Of a stretch of DNA of 64,000 bases, positions 48,736-59,699 are shown one piece after another (the first letter of the stretch is position 1; every line of letters starts with the position of its first letter). Both the position numbers and the translations under genes were made by a program. The notes under the pieces were generated by a model, which did not search any database, was not told the origin of the DNA, and was given only the letters and a program-made list of their open reading frames with translations. Source of the stretch: Henricia sp. BOLD:AAB3569 (taxonomy: Eukaryota > Echinodermata > Asteroidea > Spinulosida > Echinasteridae); assembly GCA_037783545.1 (NCBI GenBank), contig JBBELK010000383.1, forward strand, positions 574,998 to 638,997. Direction: 5' to 3'.

Positions 48736-50725
48736 AAACAAAATTTATAGAATAACTGTACAATCTGTGCGTAATTACTCTAATGAAGGGATTGATAGAT
48801 TGAATGCCGACTTAAATCATGCAGACTGGTCTTCAGTCCATGAATCGGACAATGTAAATGACGCATATAGCGATTTTTATAGTATATTAATACGATACTA
48901 TACGACAAGAATATCCCACAGAAAAAAGCTCAGGCCAAGAAAATAAAATCAAACGCTCCATGAATAACTGAGTCTCTTCCTAAATCAATTAATGTTAAAA
49001 ATAAATTGTACCGTACATTTATTCGTAAACCAAATGAAGAAAATCACTCTAACTATACTAGATATAAAAATATTTTAACTAATGTTTTAAGAAATGCTAA
49101 GAAGAAATATTACTCTTCTGAATTCAACAGAGAAAGGAATAATATCAGCAATACTTGGAAAATCATTAATGCCTTATTAAACAAAACAAACCCATCTCAA
49201 AAAAAATAACAGCAATTAACGAGAATGGCAAGTTGATTAAAGACGCTACAGCAATGGCCGAACATGTTAATAGTTACTTTGCAAATATTGGACCAAACCT
49301 TGCCCATAAGATTCCCCAGTCTAGCAATTCCTTTTTTTGACTACCTCTCTGAACCCAGCCAAAACTGTGTGTTTGTTACTCCTGCCACTAAATATGAGGT
49401 GAAAGATATCATTGACGATCTTCCTAATAAAAAAGCACTGGTTTAGATGATATCAGTGTGTCTGTTATAAAAAAGTAATTGATTGCATTATAGACCCCCT
49501 TACACATATTATCAATATGTCATTATTATCGGGAATTTTTCCATCTGACTTGAAAGTTGCAAAGGTTATTCCTATTTATAAAAGTGGCGAATCTGATCTT
49601 GTTAATAACTATAGACCAATATCAATTTTGTCTCAATTCTCAAAAATCCTTGAGAATTTTTTTTATAAACGTACATTTGCTTTTTTACAGCAAAATAACA
49701 TTTTATCTAACTCACAATTTGGATTTAGGGCTAAGCATTCAACAACTCATGCAATATTAATCTTTGTAATACCATAATAGAAGGTTTTTAAAATTCTCAG
49801 CACACACTTGGTATTTTCCTTGATTTTTCAAAGGCATTCGATACTTTGGACCATGACATACTTCTTAATAAATTAAACCATTATGGCATCAGGGGTACTC
49901 CATTAGCCATGGTTTTGAAGTTATCTTAACCAAAGAAAACAACATGTATTTATAAATGGATGTACATCCACTTCCAGAACCCTGACTTGCGGAGTCCCCC
50001 AAGGTTCAATCCTTGGTCCCCTTCTCTTTCTCCTTTATATAAATGACATTACTAAATCATCGGATATCTTATAATTCATTCTCTTCGCTGATGATTCCAA
50101 TATATTTTATAGCCATCAAAATATTCTCACCCTTGTAGATACTGTTAATTCAGAGTTGAACAGCATAACTGACTGGATAAGGGCAAATAAACTCTCCTTA
50201 TATCTAAGTAAAACTTCGTGCATGTTATTTAGCAATTCTCTTAATAAACTGCCAACAGATATTTGCATTAATAATTTCAAGATTAATGAAACAAATTCTA
50301 CGAAGTTTCTAGGTATCTTTATAGATAATAAACTCTCATGGAAAACACATATAGATTACACATGTAAAGTAGTTTCCAAAAATATTGGTGTGATTAATCG
50401 CCTAAAGCATTTACTTCCTAATGATATTTGCATCATGTTGTACTACAGTTTGATATTATCTTACACAACTATGGTATATTAGCATGGGGAAATGCTTGTA
50501 ACCAATATGTCTCTCGAATACTACTACTTCAAAAAAGAGTTATACGCATTATTTCTCATTCTGACTATCGAGCTCTGCACTGACCCTCTTTTTAAACATT
50601 ACGAATTACTAAAAGTGAATGATATTTATCTTTACCAACTAGGCATATTCATGTTTCAATTATCAAAAAATAATGTTCCAAAGTATTTACAATTGCCCTT
50701 TATAAAAAAACGAACATCTCCATAG
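48677..50725 (+). pseudogene. LINE A reverse transcriptase region, frame-broken
   Basis: Frames at 48677-48946, 49006-49209, 49264-49446, 49517-49777, 50156-50482 and 50492-50725 give, in order, an endonuclease end (SDHLPVSTSI), a linker, and the RT (PIYKSG...[17 protein letters not shown], a damaged motif C near 50085, NKLSWKTHIDYTCK). Each break is a stop or indel. Confidence 0.8.
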
Positions 50726-51937
50726 TCATTACACCAGGCAGGTCCATCACTACCATCTTCAAGCAATTCGTACAAATCTTGGGAAGAAATGTGTCACATT
50801 CGAAGGCCCAAAGCTATGGAATTCGCTTGATCCTAATGTGAACAGTCAAGAAAGGTATACCAGGATTTAAAACTGAATTCAAAACTTTCCTCCTTGCTAA
50901 ATTAACATTTTTTTATTATTATATATAAACAAACAATCAACAAAATTCTGATTCCATAACTTTGTACGAATGGCAGTTTTTACCTGCCCAGCTCTGCATT
51001 GTGTTAACTAAACCTACTTGCCATATTTGCTTAATTTACTTACCTTAACTCGCTTTGCTGCTTTGTTTGTTGAACTCACACACAGCTCAACTTAGTTGCT
51101 TTATTTCATTTTAATGCTGACCATTACTGCGCTTCTGGTTTATTTATATTGATTTGCTGGCTTGGTTTTATTTACTTATAATAATAGTCTGGCTCATATT
51201 ACATTTATTTGCACTATTAATTAATTTGGTTAACTTTATAACTTAATATTTATTTCTGAGGAAGCTCACACTCGATAAGCTTTGCTTTTTGTGAGCTCCT
51301 CCCATACTACCTTATTATACTACAGTGTATTAGTAAAATTGTAATTCATCTTGAGTATGGAAATAAAGTGAACTGAACTGAACTGAAGACATCGATCAAT
51401 ATTATCGATCACGCGCGTTATTCATTCATGAACACCTGACTCGACCAGTTGAGTAAACATGCGAAATATTAACAGCAAAATTGCCAGCGATGTTGCCTGT
51501 CGTCCGCCATGTTTGTGTGTGCGCGCGCAGCCTGATCGATCTATCGATTTTCCACACGCAATGGTTTCTGGGTATTTGTGCTGATTGGTGTACCCGGGTA
51601 CGTGCGCATGCAAAAATGCCGTGGGAAAAGGGTCGCTGTTGTACCCGTGTAAGAGACGACCCGGGTAAGTGCTTCTCCGGGTTAACGCTTGTCGTGTGAA
51701 AAGAAACTCCGGGTTAAATGTAACCCGGGTTATTTACCGCTACCCGGGTAGAAAAGTTATGTTGTTTTCATTGTTTACATACGACTGTGCAATTGGTTCT
51801 GCATGCTGAAAATGTCATGGTTAAATATGCGGATGACATTACACTAAGGCGGACTTATTTTTAAGGATGAATCTTCATATAGTGACGAGGTCAATAATTT
51901 AGTTCAGTGGAGTCATGATAATAATTTAGAGCTAAAT

Positions 51938-52366
51938 ATGAATAAGACCAAGGAGATGATTGTGAACTTCAGAAGAAATCCGACGACCATTCAGCCCCTG
52001 TATACCAATGGATCGGAATTACTTGGGGTACACATATCCAATGATTTAAAAAAGGCGTCTCATATTAATTTTACCGTTAAAAAAACTCAGAAACGTCTGG
52101 TTTTTCTTAGAAGATTGAGGAGTTTCTGTGTCAGTCAAGATCTGTTGGTTAAGTTTTATCGGGCAGTGATTGAGAGTGTTTTGACACTCTCGGTTGTTGT
52201 GTGGTATGGCAACGCCACAGCGGATGACCATAAACGCCTTAATCGTGTTGTTAAGACTGCTAGCGTCATAATTGGCTGTGAGTTACCAGCGTTAAGCGGG
52301 CCTCCCACTGTGCGATATTTGCCACGAATTTCTTACGAATTGGTACGATTACCAGAGACTGTCTAG
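51938..52366 (+). pseudogene. LINE B RT fragment truncated by a MITE
   Basis: The 142-codon frame carries the post-motif-C LINE blocks; its last roughly 24 residues are read from the MITE at 52295 and are not LINE sequence. Confidence 0.82.
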
Positions 52367-52443
52367 ACTCTACACACAATCGTAACAAATCGTACCCAAT
52401 CGTAGGAAATTCGTGGCAAAAATCGCACAGTGGGAGGCCCGCT
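52295..52443. repeat. 149-bp MITE with TTA target duplication, in LINE B
   Basis: The ends AGCGGGCCTCCCACTGTGCG are inverted over about 55 bp. TTA at 52292-52294 and 52444-52446 is duplicated. Without the element and one TTA, the LINE frame on either side is continuous. It is PIF/Harbinger-like by target. Confidence 0.92.
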
Positions 52444-52769
52444 TTAGATGAACTTTATGCGTCACGTGTTCTACAGAAAGCTAAGTCAATCATTTCAGAT
52501 GATTCTCATCCTGCAAATGGTTTATTTGTAACGATGAGAACGGGCAAGCGCTACAGAGCAATTCGAGCTGATTTTAACCGCACTCGTAATAGTTTCTATC
52601 CCAGTGCAGTACGTTTGTTGAATGTTTAATTGTGCTCGTATACATGTACATGTCATTCTAATAGTATGTTTGAACTTGTATTTTTGTTGCTCGCAAGACC
52701 ACACTGAATTTCATTGTATTTTTTTATACAGATGACACATGAATTTAAATTGAATTGAATAGATACACA

Positions 52770-53334
52770 AAGTCAACTCGTGCATGACGCATGGTGACTA
52801 TATGTGACTGATAATTTTGTAGTTCTGTATTTTGGTGTTCGCAAATGCGTTACATACATGTGTACAGGTTTTTAACTGGATATTTTGACAACGCAGCAAA
52901 ATTAAACATAGGATTTGGTCCATGGAATGAAATACTGTACACTGACGTTGATAGTCGCTCAGCGTGTTTAATGTTAATTCATGCTGGGCCCACACTTAAA
53001 ATGTAAAAATAGAAATTTAGGTTAAATTGTCGTAGCTTGACAACGCTCGGTGCGCAGCGGTAACAATCCATGTATAATGGTAAAACAGCGTGCATCTTCA
53101 AGGGTTTTGTGTAAATATTTGCCACAAAACACCTACTAGCAGGGTTTACGTAAATGGCTAAAGTCTACGGGTTAAATAAAATCACACGCAATGATTTGGC
53201 TCACACCAATAAAAGTACATTCCGATCCTGTGCGGTTGTTTAGCACAAATGGAGCTGTTTAAAGGCCATTATATCATTTACAAGATGAAACTTTTTACAA
53301 ATTCCTAGATTGAAATATAAGAAGAATGCTGGTA
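52770..53334. other. No gene recognised
   Basis: AT-rich right flank of LINE B. Confidence 0.5.
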
Positions 53335-53490
53335 AACTAGCATGCAGAAATGTTAGCTACATAGATGCAGCAATGTTTTCAGAAAACCTTTAAAATATAT
53401 GCAAGGTTCTTCTGTTGGGGAAATGTGTGCGCGCGCACATTTTTTAAAACCACCTTCAGGTGTTAATTTCCTACAGAAAGTACTATCTTG
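53335..53490. repeat. Dispersed repeat shared with 18535-18705
   Basis: The same GCGCGCGCACATTTTTTAAAACCACC... block in the same orientation. Confidence 0.65.
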
Positions 53491-54253
53491 GATAAAAATA
53501 AGCTCATGTGACACGTGGTGTTTGTTATCATTACCATGAATACTTTGTAATGTAAAGTAAAGTAAAGCTTTGAGCCATTGTAAATGATACAATTACCTTT
53601 AAGTGTACGAGGTGCACTGTACAATGTGCATGCACTGCAATCGTGTTTGTCAATTACAATAAGATTTGTAGCTCCAACAAAAATACAGTCTCTATACCCA
53701 AGTGGATCCCTTTCCACTGTACTGTATATTACAGTGACTGTAAAAATAGATTATAATCAGCAAATACATGTAACTCCAAACAGTGACATGCACAAGCGCG
53801 CAAAGTCTGGACAACCGTGACCCTTTGGTTTCGCGAGAAGGTGATCAAAAATGAAGTCAAATTTCTCGTTACCTGCAGTGCAAGTGCAAACTAATCAATG
53901 TTGCAAGAAAGTACAGAATTTCACTATCGGCTAAGTGCATTTCTCCAAGAAATATCATCTATACTCAGCTGACGGCATAGTACAGGCACATTAATTATTA
54001 GTGGGGCAACGCGTGGGAAATGCCATCGGATGAGCCCCGGATAGCCGGGCCGGGGCGCGGAATCTTACGCCGGGCATACGAAGATAGGCCACGCTAGACA
54101 AGCTTGACCACGACCGAACTCGTGTCACACGTCTTTAAAAGGTGTCCGTGAAATGGAAAGGTCTGTTACGGGTGATATGAAGCAGCCAGGGAGACGGGCA
54201 AGTTGACCTAGTTATCCGCAGATGACATAAGTGGACTGATCTTTCTAAGATTA
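53491..54253. other. No gene recognised; GC-rich patch near 54000-54250
   Basis: The patch (GCCCCGGATAGCCGGGCCGGGG and onward) differs in composition from its flanks and may be part of a degraded element. Confidence 0.45.
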
Positions 54254-54376
54254 GGCTGGTTTTACACTGAGCCTTTTCGCACGTAAATTTGACGCCCGTC
54301 GTTTTGAGAAAAAGCGGTGTGGAGATAATTTAAAGTGAAACGACCCACTGAAAACCACATAATAATTGCGCCATCC
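54254..54376. repeat. Half copy of the 45356 MITE
   Basis: GGTTTTACACTGAGCC...GAGAAAAAGCGGTGTGG...ACTGAAAACCAC matches one half of 45356-45603. It stops where the TTAA element begins. Confidence 0.8.
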
Positions 54377-54956
54377 TTAAAGGGCCCCTTATTTAGGATT
54401 TTTATCAATGAAATCTAAGCTTTAAAACCACTCTACTCATTTAAAGTCATAAAAATCCTATTTGGAGCTTGCTTTGGGGGTTAAAACAAAGGTTTTTAGT
54501 TTTTATGCTAATGAAATATGCATATTCATGACCAAGGTCACGATGTCACAAGAGGCAAACACAGAAAAATCACATTCAACTGTGCACAAAAGATTCCACT
54601 TTTTTTCTCAATTTTCCTGAAACTTTTGTAATCCATGGCTGTTTTAGTTTGTTTTACATGTTGACTGCTGTAAGCCATGACAAAACTGGGGGTAGAAACT
54701 GCAGCAATTTGCCACAAGTCCAAATTGAAGTCTTATGTTTTTTCTTAACTTTTCCCTTCTGTCTTCCTTACGTGAGGCACTCAAACAGCGCCCTCTGTCT
54801 GTGATTTATTGCAATGAAATCTTTAAAGTTGAAAAAGGCCACTTTTTATTGATTTTACATCCAAACGAACAATACTATGTCTTGCTAAACAAGTAATCCG
54901 TCATTATGAAGCAAAGCTTAGGCACAAAGTTGTTTAGCATGTCACAGGCCCTTTAA
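54377..54956. repeat. TTAA-bounded element, 580 bp
   Basis: The ends TTAAAGGGCC and GGCCCTTTAA are inverted. Sub-terminal ATTTTTAT..AATGAAATCT blocks occur at both ends. No enzyme frame is present. Confidence 0.8.
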
Positions 54957-55008
54957 ATAAATGTTGCATTTTTTGACATATCCCGTATAATACAATCTCA
55001 ACCTAAGC

Positions 55009-56045
55009 ATGTCTGACAACGATTTGGCAAAGAAATCAGCCCGAAGCCGCCGAAAACCGAGCACGAAAAAGATAATACGAGCCCGAGTGACAGCGACCAA
55101 GATGGCGGCTGTTGTACGTCATGTTCGACATGTTGCGATAATTAAGCTGTCCACCATCAATGAAAAACTAGACAAAATAATGGCGTCTCTGAATCACGAC
55201 TTAGTTCTCTGGAGATTAAATGCCACGAAGACCATCAGCAGGTGTCATTACAAGGACATCGCTGACCCTAAAACATCTGTGACTTTTGTCTAAGAAAGCC
55301 ATGATACCATAATGACACAGATCAACAAGAAAACAGAATACAACCTTGCGATAATTAGGTCCATTAAATACAAGACCAACAATATGCAGAAGTCGCCGCA
55401 ATAGACTACTAAAGTGTGACGTCGGTTGCCATGGTAATTGGGTCTAAACATTAGCTGGTAATCTGAAACGCCCATTGGTATAGCGCAGGGAAACAGTTCA
55501 CTGGTTTCAGTGTAGACCCAAAAACCATGGCAACACACAAAAGGTGACGTTTTCACTTTAGTAGTCTATAACATTGTAGGCCTAGTCCAAGGTGTGCCTG
55601 AAGGCAGCGAGGCTGGGCCGGGATCCTGTGAGGACTTTGTCCATGAGATTGACTGCACACCGCACGGGTCCACAGCCCGGTGTTGGCTAAGGTGATGAAC
55701 CTGGCTCGCGCCGTCCCAGACCAATACACTGCCGGCTACTGCGATACAGCGATCGCCAGTACATTCTTTTAAAAAAATGCAGCAAAACATCTAAAGAACA
55801 ACAAGTTCAAGTACAAGAACATTTTCATAACAGATGACGTCACAACCAAAGTTAGAGCGCAACGGAAGGATCTGAGGGAAATGCATCTACGGCGCATTAT
55901 TGATGGAGGGAGAATGAGTCCATTTCGATTATATACCCTGGTCAGTTCCAGCCGTGATCAGGTACAAGATCCGCGACGAGCCATTCAATTCATACCATCT
56001 CAAGAGGGATACCCGAGAAACACACAGTCACACGTGCTGCGAATA
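55009..56045 (+). pseudogene. LINE C ORF1, interrupted
   Basis: ATG at 55009 opens a basic N-terminal part (KKSARSRRKPSTKKIIRARV, then KLSTINEKLDKIMASL). The C-terminal ORF1 block, FITDDVTTKVRAQRKDLREM, lies at about 55826-55890. This resembles ORF1 proteins of LINEs with a coiled-coil and RNA-binding C-terminus. A MITE (55402-55568) and several stops interrupt it. Confidence 0.65.
55402..55568. repeat. 167-bp TA-flanked MITE in LINE C
   Basis: GACTACTAAAGTG...GTTGCCATGG at the left is inverted at the right end (CCATGGCAAC...CACTTTAGTAGTC), flanked by TA. Tc1/mariner-like by target (inference). Confidence 0.85.
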
Positions 56046-56636
56046 TAATCGTTAATTTAATGTCACTATGTGTTTTGTTGTTTGTTCATCCATGTTTGTT
56101 TGTGTGTACCAGTGTGAAAAAAAACAAAATTAAATGTCCCACCCTGATGCTTGTATACTAGAATTTCAAATGTGTCTCGGTCGCAGATGCGCATCGGGCG
56201 CAAATGCTTGAGGAGCTTACCAGGTTCTTCAGACGTTTGTGCTCGGTGTGTGTCTGCGATTGAGATGCATTTGATTCTAACAAAAATACCCACCACAATC
56301 TCATGAACTTTGCTATACATGTAGATCCAGACGTAAATTTTGATAACCCCGAAAATAACTGCAATTATTATGACCAGGATGAATTTTGTGATCATTTTAG
56401 TAACTATGAACACTGATATTAAACTACTACATTTCAATGCTCGCGGTTTACGAAAAAGCATATCAAGCATTGTTTAGTATATTGACCTTTTACATATCGA
56501 ATATCTTAAACCTGGTTAAATGATTATGCGTGATCCTACTGTGATACATGATCCTAAATACTACCTTGTGGGGAATTGTAGACTAGACAAGTGGGGTGGA
56601 GGTGTTGCAAATAAGTAAAGACGTAATTTACAAAAC

Positions 56637-57003
56637 CAGTACCGAGCGGTTTAGGTCATTGACTCGCAATCATAGGTGAAAACTTGGGGTTGCAGGTTCG
56701 AACCTCCCCACGGCTATGGTACCTGTGCCCTTGGGCAAGGCACTCAACCACACTTGCTCCATCCTTCGGAAGGGATGTAAAGCCGTTGGTCCAGTGTGTT
56801 AGGTAATGGAAACGCACTCTAAAGATCCCAGAGCATTCTTTCGTAAAGAGCAAGGGGGATCATCCCCGGTGTCTCTGGCCATTTCTAATTCTAATTAGAA
56901 TTCTTCATGGGTTTCCTCACGCTTGCGAGTGACAGTGCAATGAGCACTATTTAGGAATCCTTGGTATGAATACCAGAAAGAAATAATAATAATAATAATA
57001 ATA
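56637..57003 (+). mobile_element. tRNA-derived SINE, copy 2
   Basis: The tRNA-like head has ACCGAGCGGTTTAGG (box A) and GGTTCGAACCTCCCC (box B), then the body GGTACCTGTGCCCTTGGGC... shared with 7400-7679. It ends in a TAA-repeat tail (56982-57003). It is inserted within the endonuclease region of LINE C. Confidence 0.88.
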
Positions 57004-57072
57004 ATATTGAATCATACTTTGTTGAACTTGTTATCCCTGGGAATGCAAATATTATTATTGGTGTCATATTAA

Positions 57073-57104
57073 ACCCCCCCCCCCCCCCCCCACCCCCCGC
57101 CCCC
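57073..57104. repeat. Poly-C tract
   Basis: A nearly pure C run inside the LINE C endonuclease region. Confidence 0.9.
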
Positions 57105-57416
57105 TGTGTACCATCAAATACCCTTTTGGATTGCTTGAATACAATGTTGTCACTAGTAGGTAATGAAAGTAAAAAGTGTTATATCATGGAATGGGTGATT
57201 ATAATATAGAGTGTGATACTGATAATAGTGTGCACAATTTTATGAACGCCGTACTGTCTCAATCTTTTTTCCGACTACATGTATTGACAAGCCAACCAGA
57301 ATAACAAGTGAATGTGCAACACTTGTTGAAAATATTTTTACTAATGATCTTGTGAGTCACTCTGCAAGTGTTTTGATGACAGACATTACTGACCATCTCC
57401 CTATTTTCTTAGTAAA

Positions 57417-58697
57417 TAATGCTGTTGTTGTTGTTGTTGGCTCAGCTCCACCCCGGCTACAGCTCCTTTGGTGACTCACGAGTCCGATATGGGACAGGCA
57501 GAGCCGACCGCAAAGGCTGCAGGTTGTGTTCATGCAGTTCTTCCTCCTCCTCATGTCTGCGAGCTTGGTCCGTCGACTCTCTTCAAAGGAAGGTGGATGG
57601 TGCGTTTCCAGGCCTTAAGATAGGCAGCCAGGGTTGACCACCGGCAGTGGTCGATGTGGCAGTCTTTCAGCGTTCTCTTCAGGCTGTCTTTATATCTCTT
57701 CTTTGAAGCCCCTATACATCGATGGCCGGAGGACAGCTCTCCATAGAGCACGATCTTGGGTAAGCGATGATCCTCCATTCTAGAGACGTGCCCTGCCCAG
57801 CGTAGCTGCATCCTCAACAGCATGGCCTCAATGCTGCTTACCTTCGCTTCTTCGAAGACTTCAATGTTGGTGACGAAGTCACTCCTGTGGATGTTAAGTA
57901 TGGAGCGGAGGCGGCGCTGATGGTAGCGTTCAAAAAGTCGTAGGTGGCGACGGTAGGTAACCCACGACTCGGCACCGTACAAGAGCGTAGTGAGTATGAC
58001 TGCTCGGTATACGCTGATCTTGGTGCGTTTCTTCAGATGGCTGTTCTTCCACACTCTTTTGTAGAGTCTCCCCAAAGCACTGCTTGCTTTTGCCAGGCTG
58101 TTGTCAATTTCCTTGATGGTGCACCCCAGGTAGCTGAACAGGTGGACTGTTTTCAGCTCAGAATGGCCGATGGTAATGTGGGGGGTACGGTACACTTCCT
58201 GAGGTGGGGGCTGATACAGGACTTCAGTCTTTTTAAAGCTGACTTCCAGTCCGAAGAGATGTGAAGCCTCTGCGAAGCAGGATGTTATGCGCTGCAGGGC
58301 TGTCTCGGTGTGGCAACAAGCGCCGCATCGTCGGCAAATAGTAGCTCTCGAATCACTTGCTCCAGTGTCTTTGTATGGGCTGGTAGTCGTCTTAAGTTGA
58401 ATCAACTGCCATCTGTGCGATACCGGATGTAGACGCCGTCTTCGTCATCCAGACCTTATAAGGCCTGCTGGAGCATCATAATTAAGAATATGGTAAAGAG
58501 AGTTGGTGCGAGGACGCAGCCCTGTTTGACGCCGTTGGCAATTGGAAAAGGCTCTGAGAGGTAGTTGTTGTGTCTAACTTGGCCACGCTGTTCCCCATGG
58601 AGCTGGATAACCATGTTGAGGAATTTTGGGGGACAGCCAAGTCGTTCCATGATTTGCCAGAGTCCATTTCTGCTCACTGTTTCGAACGCTTTAGTAA
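57417..58697 (-). mobile_element. LINE D, 5'-truncated, inside LINE C
   Basis: On the minus strand, the 3' end is an AAC repeat (57420-57438) and the 5' end lies in the RT near 58697 (TFETVSRNGLWQIM). LINE C sequence continues on both sides, so LINE D is younger. Confidence 0.85.
57551..58677 (-). pseudogene. LINE D reverse transcriptase, C-terminal half
   Basis: Frame 58677-58456 gives VIQLHGEQRGQVRHNN and VKQGCVLAPTLFTIFL (RT motif B). Motif C, LLFADDAALVA, is near 58345 in another frame. Frame 58405-57551 continues LEVSFKKTEVL, YLGCTI, LLYGAESWVTYRRH, LRWAGHVSRMEDHRLPK. This block order is common in RTE/R4-like or related LINEs; the clade is uncertain. A frame break near 58300-58460 makes it inactive. 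Confidence 0.85.
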
Positions 58698-58930
58698 GGT
58701 TGACAAACGTTTACAAAAAAGAAAAGCTTCTAACCAAGACAATTTTAGGCTTGCAAATAGATTTAAGTACCGACAAGCGTTGTACTGTGGAATCTAAATG
58801 TAAAAAAATTGTGGGTGACGAAATTTCGAGAGGTGGGCCTAGGAGATCTATTGTTGCAGCATGTTACTTTCACACAGTAAAATCCAAATCGTTAGAACAA
58901 GTCTGTAAAATATATTCGAGATGACATACG

Positions 58931-59650
58931 TTGTCTGTTCACTTTAGCCATCCAATACTGTGATACTGCTATGATACAAACAGTGGATTTCTGGAGAGTT
59001 TTCACTTCGTTCATTGTACATTTATCAGTTTCATTGTCTTCTTGTATCAATTTTAATCCCTTAGAGCTCAGAAAGCATAATTCTCTAAGAATATTGTTGG
59101 AAGCTCTGAATGTGAAAGGGTAGTGGCTGATTGCTTAAAAGTAGTGGCCATTTGTCAAAGGGTAGTGGCACCACTACTCTATAACGCTTTGGGGGAAATT
59201 CGAAACCCTGCCACCGCGTGGGGCATCCACAGCCGGTTGCATTGATTGTTCGGCTTGGCTCGTAGCGTTAGCAACGGCCCACCTCTCCCCAAGAGAAAAG
59301 TGTATTGGCAAGACACTCGTTGCTAGACTGTTTTCGTTGTTGTAATGGACGAGTACATCACCATCTTCTCGCATAGGAACTTTCAATCATATTTTACTGA
59401 CTAACGTCAATAATGTTCCTGGATGACTGCCTCGGTTCCTAGTCTCCGAACCTTTGCATTTGGGTCAGCCATCACATCTTTGTTATGGCATGGAGGAAAA
59501 AACGGCGATCTCTGATTCTCAACCAGTTTTTCTGGCCGTCACAGGGTTCAAGAGAGCGTATGGAGGAACTATCTCTACTAATAACTTCGAGAAAATAATG
59601 CTTCAAGAAGCAAAGCGTCTAAATCAACTTACGACGCAAGTCAAGTAGAT
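58931..59650. other. No gene recognised
   Basis: It contains AGGGTAGTGGC motifs repeated near 59115-59170. It may include the 5' part of the DIRS-like element. Confidence 0.45.
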
Positions 59651-59699
59651 CTGCTACAACCCGCTCGGAGTGATTTAATGGAGCCCTATATATGATCAG

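Larger units (their letters stand above)
47500..51388 (+). mobile_element. LINE A with PHD-like, endonuclease and RT regions (decayed)
   Basis: Order: a Cys/His zinc-finger-like start at 47726 (FSCSFCKKPVKSN, then CDTCNTWIHLKC), endonuclease pieces 48130-48730 (LIHFNIRSLSKNFESL, ALTETWLKE, VAGVIYKPPK, LICGDLNINLL), RT pieces 49520-50480 ([63 protein letters not shown]). The 3' UTR ends in a TGAAC-repeat tail (about 51370-51388). Several stops and frameshifts split it, so it is inactive. It is a Jockey/CR1-group-like LINE; the clade is uncertain. Confidence 0.85.
46181..51757. mobile_element. Insertion nest with AACCCGGGTAA motifs at its edges
   Basis: The left edge (46181-46430) and right edge (51590-51757) are rich in AACCCGGGTAA/TTACCCGGGTT. 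CCTTTTCCCACGGCA at 46186 is mirrored by TGCCGTGGGAAAAGG near 51618. The interior contains the elements at 46470-47410 and LINE A (47500-51388). Together they interrupt LINE B. The exact ends of the outer element were not fixed. Confidence 0.65.
51758..52765 (+). mobile_element. LINE B, right part (RT C-terminus and tail)
   Basis: It resumes RT after the nest: LFSLFTYDCAIGSACENV, then VKYADDITL (motif C), MNKTKEMIVNFRR, LLGVHISNDLKK, SVVVWYGNATADDHKRL, and after the MITE at 52295, SHPANGLFVTMRTGKRYRAI and SFYPSAVRLLNV-stop at 52629. The 3' end has ATTGAA-like repeats near 52750-52765. Minor frame breaks exist near 51865. Confidence 0.82.
55009..58930 (+). mobile_element. LINE C with three nested insertions (decayed)
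   Basis: Order on the plus strand: ORF1 (55009-56045), ORF2 start (NCNYYDQDEFCDHFSNY, then IKLLHFNARGLRKSIS at 56420-56475), endonuclease pieces (56560-56636 and 57003-57410, with KPTRITSECATLVEN and DITDHLPIF), and a short RT linker-like piece after 58700. Interruptions: MITE 55402, SINE 56637, opposite-strand LINE D 57417-58697. Confidence 0.7.

Noticed and set aside
45840-52815. Target duplication of LINE B (TGCATGAC-CA-GGTGAC on both sides)
   Set aside because: The left match lies about 80 bp from the LINE start and is imperfect; it may be chance or an older repeat.
54000-54250. rRNA-like GC-rich segment
   Set aside because: I could not align it to conserved rRNA cores; composition alone is not evidence.
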